Below, piece after piece: positions 10,682-22,083 of a stretch of 64,000 nucleotides of DNA (position 1 is its first letter; each line of letters opens with the position of its first letter). Both the position numbers and the translations under genes were made by a program. Origin of the DNA: Branchiostoma floridae. Lineage: Eukaryota; Chordata; Leptocardii; Amphioxiformes; Branchiostomatidae. Below the pieces are notes generated by a model, which saw only the letters and a list, made by a program, of their open reading frames with translations, did not search any database and had not been told where the DNA came from. The stretch covers positions 1,153,927 to 1,217,926 of the forward strand of contig NC_049986.1 of NCBI RefSeq assembly GCF_000003815.2, given 5' to 3'.

Positions 10682-11515
10682 CAAGATACACTCTCACAGG
10701 ACGGACCCAGCCTGGTCAGCTCTGGTGTCCTGGGCAACTGCCGGACAAAAGGAAGACAGCGAGAAGTACGACACTCGCCATCTTGGAGAAAGTCAACTAA
10801 AACACCTGCGTCACACCTGATTTTTAAGCATCTCACGGACAGTCTGTTTACCCAGCAACACAGGTATATTTTATATCTTGGTGTATATCAGGAGCACAAA
10901 ACAATGAATATCAGGTTCATAGCACAAGCCCTGGCTAGGGAGGGAAGGTGTCACCCGAGTGTAAAGTTGCCAACAAATGAAAACAACTTCAACTTCGATA
11001 GTAACTTTTCGTTACTCTTTTGATCATCAGCACTTTCTGACTTTTGCCTTGATGGCCTTAAAAGGCAGGCGTCTGACAATGACTTCCTGTTAGGGCGTTG
11101 TGTTAAAAACTGTTTTACAATGGCTTATGAAAGGCCTGACGGACGTTTGGCACAGGTATTTCTTAGAGGTTAATTTCAGAGGCCCAACTCTGGAACGGGA
11201 TGGGGGAGGGCAGAAGTTTTGTAATGCCCTCACATCAAAAACGTATACTTGGTTGTAATCGTTTTCATCATCATCGGTTGTTTCTGGCTCCAGATCATGC
11301 ATTCATTATGTTTAGAAAGAAGGGAGCTGACTTATAAAATAAAATGTCTTGAAAGAAGTTAAGTTGTGGAAATACATCACACCTGCTTCTGAACGACCTG
11401 TTGGACGTTTGGCTCACCTTCAGCACAGAGATGTCTTAAGCCGAGCTGTCAATATTAGAAGCAGAAATTCGAAACGGCCAGATCTAAGGCAGGGGCTTAA
11501 CCAGTATGGCTTAGA
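10682..11515 (-). pseudogene. broken duplicate of exon 1 and promoter of the SRCR-FReD gene
   Basis: Matches 33765-34535 in the same orientation. The minus-strand frame from about 10784 begins MASVVLLAVFLLSGS, identical to the signal peptide of the main gene. An 11-base deletion just after this shifts the frame to a stop within seven codons, and similarity ends near 10682, before the coiled coil. The promoter side (10860-11515) retains the upstream repeat cassettes. It lies 1.3 kb beyond the 3' end of the main gene, so it arose by local segmental duplication, perhaps as the start of a former tandem paralogue now cut off to the left. Confidence 0.8.
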
Positions 11516-12811
11516 TATCTGAAAGAAGTCGTCGCATAGTTCACTGAAGGATTAACAGTTAAACTTGTTTATCATTTGCAAAAAAGACACCTGCAGGTTG
11601 TGATTAAATCAGATGTAGGTAAGCTGAGATGGACATCTTGGATGATGAATGATAAAAAAAAAAAAAAAACACTGTGGTTCTAATTGTTACACGCTCGTTT
11701 TTATTTACCCATCAATACAGGAGAACTGTTTATAAACGGAAAAGCTTCTGGGGAGGATACAAAACAATGCTTTCTCTTCTGCTCAGATAGAAGATTCGTA
11801 TCACAACATGAGAGTTTCGAGATTATCATGTCAAAACTGAATGATGTACACACAGTTTCCACGGTAACAGACGGGACCACATTGAGGGTTTGTAAGCTTG
11901 TTTAAGACGCAGTTACTTTGTTGACAGCCTGTCATAATATACAAAGGATGGAAATTAAAATATACAAATCGGTGTTTACAAAAAATAGCAATTCATATTA
12001 TGTAGTAGAACGTAGATTGTGAAGCAGAGAGAGAGAGAGCTCTCTGCATGAGATGTACTTTAATTAGAAACGCAGAAACAAGTTATCGTAAAGCTTTGAA
12101 TTCTTACACATCTCTTCAAGCTTTTCCCATGACTTTTCTTACAGCTTTTCATAGACCTTTCTTACATGTGGTCCTGCAGCCTTCATCTTACAACTTTTCT
12201 TGCAGCTTTTCTTAACGTAATCAGTATGTAATAGAATACAGTATTACGACATTCTGCTAACTTCTAAAGTGACAAGCAGCTACGGCTGTGCTTACAATAA
12301 AAAAGATACATCGTATATATTGTCATGAATCTAAAGTAATCTAACTCTTAAAAAAACTAAATGCAAAAACATGCTCTTGGGAAATATAATTGTTTTATTT
12401 AACTTTCCAATTTTATGACCTTTTTCTTACTGTTACAGTATATCTTTTATCTGATTGGTAATTATGTACATACATGCTTTACTTCTCAAATCTGCGTTTG
12501 GTTTCATATTTTCCCTGTCTTTAAGATGCCATGTGAGTGGCGACAACCAAACTATTACCACAAAATGAAATGAAAATACAGCAAACTTTTTTTCAATCAC
12601 CTGCAACATGTATTCAAGATGCAATGGTTGTATGCTTAAATTCGTGTGGTAAAGAACCTCATGGTGAATCTTATTTATGACTCATTTAATTAAGTTTTCT
12701 TATTAAGGTTAAATTATAAAATGCAATACTACTTTATCCATTTCTTAGATTTAGTGATTTCTAGATTCATTGTCTGCATATTCCACACAAACAATGCAGA
12801 AAGTATGTTGT
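11516..12811. other. 3' flank and presumed 3'UTR of the SRCR-FReD gene; nothing else recognised
   Basis: AT-rich. A short palindrome GCAGAGAGAG.../CTCTCTGC lies near 12026. The 3'UTR of the minus-strand gene should start at 12811. Candidate poly(A) signals cannot be ranked by eye. Confidence 0.4.
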
Positions 12812-13121
12812 TTATGGCCTGATCTTCATAGACACAGACTTTAGGGAGTAAGTATTGCCTGTCCAGGGGAACCACACCAAACCTTGCCCAAAAGGACAGG
12901 ACCTCCCACAGTTGCCCAGGTAGCCTCCGTTGAGGGCAGAGGTGCGGCAGTTAATAAACCACCAGCCGCCCTGTCCGAGCTGCTGAGAACAATGGACGCC
13001 GCTGAGGATATCATTGTCCCTGTCCACAGTGGAGAACCTCTGCCCGTTGTTCATGTAGTCTCCCGCGGTGCCTGAATAACCGGAAATGTGCAGCCGGTAC
13101 TGGTCAGACTCACCGGACACC
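12812..13121 (-). CDS. exon 8: C-terminal part of the fibrinogen-like domain
   Basis: Reads VSGESDQYRLHISGYSGTAG and onward to GGWWFINC and the ending SVSMKIRP, the classic end of a FReD. The DRDND stretch matches the calcium loop, and the Cys pair around SGVHCSQQ and WWFINC is in place. The acceptor CCCACCCAG ends at 13122; one base completes the codon split by the phase-2 intron. The stop codon is at 12812-12814. Confidence 0.93.
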
Positions 13122-16100
13122 CTGGGTGGGAACATTGTTTGCTTCTACGAATAAAAATCACTTTTGCATTGGGTTTGGCCACCCTTTAACGCACACTCAC
13201 ACACAACACAAAGACACACACACACACACGCGTGCGCGCACATAGATATATATACAACAAAGATACACTTAAGGTTGGAACTGATCTTGAAGTCGAGGTA
13301 AGTAGCGCCTGTAATAGATTTCTGCAATTCTGGTATCCTTCTGACGTAAAATTACGTATCTATGACGTCATAATGTTACTTCATTAGCTAAAATCGTCTG
13401 AATAAAGAATTTCCTGCCTGCCTAAGTGCTTAGGCCGGGGACTGGCCCCTTGCTCCTCTCCGTCAGGACTCTACAGGTTGCACGGTCCTTTGCGCTTTTT
13501 TCCGCAAACGTAAGACTCGGCCCAGTGTTATTTGATCCTACAAGCCTTCGAAGGTCTAGCCCGGGGCCTTGGCCTTTGAAACTCCTGGTAGAAGATTTTA
13601 TGGACTAATGTATTTGGTGGTTACCATACTACATGTCCGAACCACTCTGTCTTCATATTATTAACCAGGTGGCATCGACAATGGTGTTCTATTCCGAGTC
13701 TATATACCATAATTTGGTATACGATCACGGAGTGTAATACTAAGAATCGCCCTTAGGCATCTCATTTCGAAAACTAATAGAAGTTCACCTGACTTTTTTT
13801 CAGGGTCCATGTTTCACAAGCAGTAGGAAGTATATGTAAATCTAAAAGGCGCATTTTAAGACATCACTGGTTTTCTTATCTACCAAAGGCTGAGGCGGCA
13901 AGAGCGATCCTTCTCTCGACGGGAAATGACGTTATATATCCAACATCTTGAATTAGCAATCTTGAATTTTATAAAATACGTTTTGTTCTTAATATAGCGC
14001 CAAAACGTAATGAAGATGGCCTAAAAAAATCGTATGAATGTGTTTAAAAAAATGAAAGCTATTGAGAAAATTTGGGTGTAAGTAACCCGATTATACCGTC
14101 GCTCATGATACGGTCCACCATCTTATTTTGACCGATGACGTAATCAAATAAGCATAAATTATGAATACCTAATCATAAATGTAACATAAAACGTTAATGA
14201 TATAGGAACTCAAATATGGTCGGTAAGAAAACCTCGTTGTTTAAATTGAAGGTTGTAAATTTAGTAAAATATGTATGTCAGCCTTGCGTTGCCATGGCAA
14301 GACGAAAATCACAAATTAACCTTATTAGTCTCCATTTGTTTTGAGCTAAATTTTAGGAGAAGTCATCAAGATTGGTAGCCCTAGCACACGTTGTTCGTCA
14401 GTTATACAACGTCAAATTTGGCGTGGGAACTTTTAGCAACCCCTCTCCCTCTTCTTTACTCAACTGAAGGTGATTTACTTATCTGAAGACGCTGTACTCG
14501 CCTGAAGGTGTTTTACTCACCAAATGGTGCAGAAATCACATAAGGTGTTTTATTCACCTAAATATGCTTAACCTGGAAGTGTTTACACACCTAAAGGTGT
14601 TTTACTCGTCTGAACGTGTTTTACTCACCTGAAAGTGTTTCATTCAGCCGAATGTTTTTTCTCACCTGAAGGTGTTTTACTCACCTGAAGGTGTTTTACT
14701 CACCCGAAGGTGTTTTACTCACCTGGAGGTATTTTACTCACCTAAAGGTGCTGTACAGAGCGAACGCTGTAGCCCCAGTCCAGTCCATTATGTCCACTCT
14801 GAGGGAGTAGTTCTTTTGACTGGTCAGGAGGTGGATGTTCTCGTTCCCCAGCCAGTACTCCCCGTTCTTGTTCCCAAAGCCCAGTTTGTACTCTTCCCAG
14901 GTCCGGTTGAAGGGAACCGACCCGTCCTGCCGCCGCTGGATCACAGTCCACCCACCTCCTGTACGTGTGGGGGGAAGAAAGATTAACAAAATGAAAAGGA
15001 AAGGGATTTGTTAATGAAAGCCAAAACACGCGTGTGTCACATATACACACGTACATTCATGCACATAAGCATACACATGTACACATACATGCACACACAC
15101 ACATGCACACATACACACACATACATACATACACACATGTAGAAAAAAAGGTGGAACGCCGCCTTGCTATGTTTCATAAACACCATACCTGCGGTATCCA
15201 TGTCACAGTACGCCTCCACATCATCGGGGAGTCGAAGGCCGATTGGGTAGACTCCGCTTGTTGTCACTCCTGATGAATGGTACTCAGCACAGTCCTTTTC
15301 TGTAAAACGACAGGAAGAAAATATTTTTTTTTTCGATTCCTATATCCACAATATAGTAATTTAAAGAGTCAGGAAAGAACAAATACACGCACCACACCTG
15401 CTGCATTGCTACATACGACTCCTGCGTCTTCCTTGTGGGTACAGTCGTGGTCTCCCCACCTGTTGATCTCACAGTCGCCAACAGAAGACTCGTTCCCCGT
15501 ACAGTTAAGATTGTCCAGCCAGATGTTTGCTGTCCCATCAGGGAAAACTTCTCCCACCCTGGCGACTCCATTCCGATACCCAAGCTGTCTACAGACCACC
15601 TGGGCGTCCCTGTCGTCAAAGTCGTCATCACAGACCGTTCCCCAGTCTCCATTTCCGGGCCGGACCTCCACTCGACCTTCTGATGCATTCTGGCCTCCCA
15701 CAAGTCGGGCAGACACGGCACCTAATTCGTAAGATTGATGACAATTAAACTTTTGATGATTATTGTATTTTTTATGTGAATCTTACAATTTAAAATTCCT
15801 TTCTGGCATTTTTCTTCTGAGACCAGACGAATAATTAAACACAAAATAATCATTACACGACAGCTCTTTTACTCGTTTTCTTATTATTGTCCTTAATTTT
15901 TAGATCCAAGTCACCCATACTACCAGAAGCACTGACACTTAACTCAACATGTAAAAAGTAAATAAATAAATATCATCAAGTCGTATTGTTTATCGTTAAG
16001 TGAAGAGATGATCTTTCAGCATAATCTAGAGCTAAGCTGTTTCGGTAAACTACAGTCGGTAAAACAAACCTGTACAGATGATTTGTACATCCTGGCTATG

Positions 16101-19100
16101 ATCACAGTCAGAAGGTTCCCAGCTGAAGCCACAGGACAGGATGTTGGTCTCGTCTCCACTGCAGGTGACGTCACCCAGCCAGATCTGACCCCTGCCCTCC
16201 CCGACACCGGGCAGTCCAGATGACGTCATCCCGCCGGTGTATCCCATCTGTCTGCACACGACACCAGCGGCAGCCTCGGTCCAGCCGGTGTTGCACACGA
16301 CACCCCACCCCGACTTCTCTCCCGGGCGGACCTCCAGCCGTCCTTCCCAGGGCACGTGGCCGCCAAAAAGCCGGATGGCTGATTTGTCTTCGTGCAGTTG
16401 TAAAGAAAATGAGATCGCTTACCATGGGCCAAGAGCTCTCTAAAACTCTCTTTCAAAACGAAAAGCAACACTCAGGTGCTGATAAAATATTAAAAGAAAC
16501 ACAAACTTATAGAACTACGAACGTTTCCGAGTTAAGATTATGAAAGTGCTATCTACGTAAGTTAATGGCTGCTATGACGTTGAGCATGGTTTGTTTATCG
16601 TAACCACCCTTACCTCAAATCAGTAAGACAAAGTCACAACAACGTTGATGTAAATAGATAAGCTCATGTTGTCTAAAGACAGTTTCTACTTTGAAGCTAT
16701 GCAAATAGCTTCTGTTACCAACGTCTATAATTAAGCAAACAAGTGCTTTAAAAAAAACTGTGCCTTGCCGTGTTGTAGGGATATCGTCAGGAAAAAGTAC
16801 ATCGGCGCTTCAAGCCCGGCAAGGTAAAACATTGTGCCTTGGCGTGCAGTAGGGATAATTTGCCTGTCTGCTAAATACGTATTATGGTAGCCAAAGCCTT
16901 GTATTGATCTGGTAGTCATGTTGCAAATATATGTAGGTGTCTAAACCCTATCCAGACTGGGCTTTTTGGGCATTCCCTGGACTGGGGTGGTGGGGGGTGG
17001 CTCATCCCCCCCCCCCCCCTCGTATTTTCAAATAGGCTTATTGTACAATTGGGGTGTAGGGGGCTCTGGATAGAGGGGTTGTCATCTGGCGGCTGTCTGC
17101 TGCGCCCGAACGACCATCTGCAGGGTGGACACAAACCTTGTCCCTCATCCATCCCCTAAACTCTCACGTGCTGGCTCCAAGCGCCACACCCCGGTACACC
17201 GCTACTTCAGCAGGCGGGCCAAACCACGTTGAAGGGACCTTCCCCAGCTATCGGTTAAATAGTTGTATCTCTCCTCATCCCCAGTCGTCCTGACTACGTC
17301 TTGCCACTTGATCCGGATGAGCCGGGACGAGAGGGTGAGGCTGGATTATATTGTGCGTGCCCCTTTCTCACCTAAATCAACACCAGCAGCGCAAGTCTTG
17401 ACTTCAAAAGTCTTGTGGCGACGGGGAAGCAGTGAACCAGCAGGTGCGGATTACACCCAAGCTGCAACTGCAAGCCTGCACACAGGCGAATTGGGTCATT
17501 GGTCGTCTTCCCACTAACCTGAGGCAGAAGTGGAACCCGGCAGCAACCCAACTGACCGAGCAGCCCTCTTTAGGATAGCTCTGCTCGCCTCCGTAGCATG
17601 AGGACAGGGCTAGAACAGGTGTCCTAAACATAGCCTGCCTCAACCCCACCTGACCAGCACACTGCGGCTGGAGGGAATCCCACCACGCGGTCGACACAGA
17701 AAAGCAAAGAAACTGAAAGAAACTACACTAACTTTAGGCACGTTGAACGTGCGAACCAAACTTGATGATGCAAGAGCAGATAGACCCTGTCGACGGACAG
17801 CACTTGTGGCCAGGGAACTTGCCCGCTACAACATCGACATCGCTGCTCTCAGTGAAACGCGCCTACCCGGCGAGGGACAGCTCTCTGAGCTAGGAGGTGG
17901 CTACACGTTCTACTGCAGTGGCCGCAGTGAGAAGGAACGTAGGGAGGCAGGAGTTGGATTTGCAATAAAAACCGACCTTGTCTCCAAACTTGCCAGTCTA
18001 CCCAGGGGCCCCAACGACCGCCTGATGACTCTAAAACTTCCCCTTGGACAAAACAAGAATGTGACAATAGTTAGCGTGTATGCACCAACCCTCGGGAGAC
18101 CAAGGACAAGTTCTACGAAGAGCTTTACCACCTCATCTCATCCATACCAATGGCAGACAAAGTCATCATTCTTGGCGACCTCAATGCCAGAGTTGGAACA
18201 GACCACCAGGTGTGGAATGGTACTATTGGGCCCCACGGCGTGGGGAAGTGCAACAGTAATGGAGTGCTGCTCTTGAAGATGTGCCCCATGCACGACGTCC
18301 CCATCACCAATATCTTCTTCCGTCTGCCAATACGTAAAAGAACGTCTTGGATGCATCCTCGCTCACAGCATTGGCACTTGATCGATTATGTTATCATTAG
18401 ATGAAAGGACCGACAGGACATTAAGGTCACAAAAGCCATGTGCTGAGCAGAATGTTGTACCGATCACCGGCTCATAGTGTCAAAGGTCAAACTACGGATC
18501 CAACCCAAAAGACGACCTCAAGGGAAAAAGACATGCAAGAGACTCAACACTACAAAACTCAAGCAGGACGAGAGCCACCCTTGTCACCTTGAGACTTGAG
18601 TAGCAAACTGACAGAGCTTCACATTGGAGATGCTTCTGTGGACGACGACTGGTCCTCCCTAAAGAAGATCATCCACACGACAGCCCTGGAGCACCTAGAC
18701 CCAACAAAACGAAAGAATCAAGACTGGTTTGATGAAAATGACCCACAGATCTCATTTCTCCTGGTTGAAAAGTACCGCCTTCACAAACATGTTGTGAATG
18801 ACCCAACATCTACTGCCAAGAAAACAGCCTTTGCCAACATGCGGAGGGAAACCCAACGTCAACTCAGGAAGATGCAAAATGACTGGCGCAGCAGAAAGGC
18901 AAATGAAATACAAGCCTTTGCAGACAAGAAAGGTTCTAAGCGCTTCTACGACTCAGTCAGAGCCGTCTACGGACCCCAGCGTTACAGCTCTTTCCCTCTC
19001 CTTAGTGCTGATGGGACAACACTCATCACAGATCGAGCCAAGATCCTGGAGCGTTGGGCAGAACACTTTGAAGCTGTCCTGAACCGTCCGTCCACCATCA

Positions 19101-22041
19101 ACAATGAAGCCATCGAACGCCTGCCACAGATCCCAGTGAACCACGACATGAATCCAATACCTTCCGTTAGCGAGACCCAGAAGGCCTTTAGCTAGATGAC
19201 CAGCGGAAAAGCACCTGGCTCTGATGGCATACCAGCTGAGCTACAGAAGTCTGGAGGCCAAGTGCTAACTCAAAAACTAACGGACATCTTCCAGTCAATG
19301 TGGGAGAAATGTGCAATTCCCCAAGACGTCAAAGACGCCACCACCATACACCTCTACAAGAAAAATGGGGAACGTCAGTCGTGCAATAATCACCGTGGCA
19401 TCTCACTTCTGTCCATAGCCGGGAAGATTCTTGCAAGAATTCTTCTCAACCGACTCACCAAGCACCTTTAACAAGGACATCTCCCCACTGAAGAGCCAGT
19501 GTGGTTTCTGTGTCGGTAGAGGCGCAGTGGACATGGTCTTCGCAGCAAGACAGTTCGAGAGAAATGTCAAGAACAAAAAAGACCTCTACGTCAAGTTTAT
19601 CGACCTAACAAAGGCGTTTGATACGGTCAGCAGAGACGGGCTCTGGAGAATAATGCCCAAGTTCGGATGTCCAGAACACTTCACCTCCATGGTACGTCAG
19701 CTCTGTTAAGGCATGACTGCCCATGTTCATGACAACGGAGAAATATCACCTGTCTTCCCAGTAACAAACGGAGTCAAACAAGGGTGTGTCCTGGCGCCCA
19801 CACTCTTCAGCATCATCTTCACAGCAATGCTCACCGATGCATTCCATGACAGTGAAGAAGGAGTAGGCATCCGGTACAGGACTGATGGAAAAACTGCTCA
19901 ACTAACGCCGGCTCAATGCACTAACAAAAGTGAAGCAGATAGTCACTTCGTCTTTGCCGTCCTGTGACAATTTTGGACTAGTCATCAGTACAAAGAAGAC
20001 AGACGTCATGTTTCAGCCACGCCCTGGCAAGCCATACAAGAAGCCCTGGATCACAATGAATGGCAAATTCATGAACACTGTTCAAAAGTTCACTTACCTG
20101 GGTAGTACCATGTCCAGTCAGGCCAACATAGATGAGGAAGTGAGCTGTAGAATCGCCAAGGCCAGCAGTGCCTTTTGGAGACTCCGACAGACTGCCTGGG
20201 AGCGTAGGAGTATCAGCCTCAGTACGAAGCTGAAGGTATACCAGACAGTTGTCCTCACCACACTCCTCTATGCTTGTGATACCTGGGCAGTGTACACCAA
20301 GCATGCCAGACAGCTGAACATCTTCCATACAACATGTCTGCGCAAACTGATGAGAATCCGCTGGCAGGATTGCATTCCAGACACAGACGTCCTCGCCCGT
20401 GCAGATATGCCAAGCAAACACACTCTCCTGCAGAAGGCCCAAGTAAGATGGGCAGGGCACGTCCGTCGCATGGACGACCACCGCTTACCCAAGATCCTCA
20501 TGTATGGGGAACTAGTAGAAGGTAAAAGACATGTCGGACGTCCGAAGCTTCGCAACAAGGACAGTTTAAAGGCAACTTTGAAGGACTTCAGCATCCCCGT
20601 GGATAGCTGGGAGCTAGCCGCTTCCGACAGACCTCAGTGGCGCCGTTTAGTCCATCAGGGCGCAGGCATTGCTGAGAAACGCAGAACTGCCCTGGCCGTC
20701 AGCAGGCGAGAGACACGCAAGGCAAGGAAAGCAGATTCATCCACACAACCGCCACCTGGTCTACAGTGCAACGTCTGCGGCCGGTGCTTCCGTGCAAGGA
20801 TCGGGCTGATAAGTCACGCCCAGACCCACAAGGGCGATTGAACTGAATTGATCTGAATTCAAGGTCTTCATCGACTCCCGATGGACGAACATCATAATCA
20901 TCGTTGTACGATCACAAAATTTGCAGGATGGGATATGGTCGTCGAGTTTTATGATTCCTAAACATTTTATATCATTATGACGTAGTGTGACGTAATCATG
21001 GCGTCATTAATTTTTTGTTGTTGCTAAAAAGGGGAATTCCCATAATACCTACATATTTCACACAAAAAGTTACCTATAAAGGTTCCTTATAAATATTTAA
21101 GTGTTATAAGACTTCTGTTTTCAAAAGCCGACGCAACGACTACCCGCCATCTTGGATTATCAACTTTAAATGTCTTAAGATAATTTTTGTCAACATAAAC
21201 ACTAAAACCACATGTAACGGGATTGAAAACGTTCACATGAAACGACCACAATTGTTATCAAGTGCGTAAAATTGAGGTTTTAAGATTGACGGAGATGAAC
21301 TGTTGGTCGCCTTAGCCGTAAGCTTGTCCACAAACTTGTTGTGAACTGGGAAAGGGCCTTTGGAAGGGCTTGATTAACATTGAACCATTGAACAATGCAA
21401 AAAACGGGGCTTAACGCGCGCCCGGTAAGGCAAAAATGCATCCCAGTTATCGTCTTCTCAGCCTTCTAAGCGATTCATACCGTAACATGAATGTGACATG
21501 TTACGTTTAATTCCATGGACTTTTAAACCCTCCATTGAACCAAACGTCTGTCGAAATACATTTGCCGCGAGTTTACAGATGCTTGCTTTATCTTTTCGAC
21601 CCATACCGTAACAGACGATTTTATATCCTAGCCACCCGTACCTGCACAGACGACTCCTGCGTCTTCCTTGTGTGAGCAGTCACTCCGTCCCCAGGAGTCA
21701 GCAGGACAGTCTCCAAGGTCCGTCTCGTTGCCCCTGCAGGCCACCTCGTCCAGCCAGACGTTCCCCGATCCTTCCCCAAAATGACCCGCCAGTTTCACCT
21801 CCAGGGCCGCCCGGAAGCCGAGCTGTCTGCAAACAACATCAGCATCCTGCAGGTCAAAGTTGTCATCACAGACGGAGCCCCATCGGCCGGTACCGTTTCG
21901 GACCTCCACTCGGCCTTCAATTGGAGTTGAGCCACTGACAAGACGAACTTGAATCCCTGAAAAAGATGATATTTTTTCCAATATTAACATGCCACAATTT
22001 ATTAACTTATTAAGTTATTAACTTAGAGAGAGAGGGGGACG

Positions 22042-22083
<42 letters not shown>

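Larger units (their letters stand above)
17150..20905 (+). mobile_element. degenerate endonuclease/RT LINE with C-terminal zinc finger, antisense in intron 3
   Basis: Non-LTR retrotransposon opposite in strand to the host gene. It shows in order an endonuclease, a reverse transcriptase, a WAGH-type connector and a C2H2 finger. The 3' end is marked by ATCATAATCATCG near 20905, a simple-repeat tail usual for such elements; the 5' limit is a guess. Frameshifts at about 18100, 18405 and 19480 and stops near 19195 and 19709 make it dead. Confidence 0.85.

Noticed and set aside
15034-15273. His/Thr-rich and Val/Cys-rich open frames
   Set aside because: Products of the CA/CATA microsatellite; part of the minus-strand frame is the real FReD exon read past its donor.
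19978-20594. Minus-strand frames of 108 and 167 codons
   Set aside because: Complement of the LINE RT connector, not independent genes.
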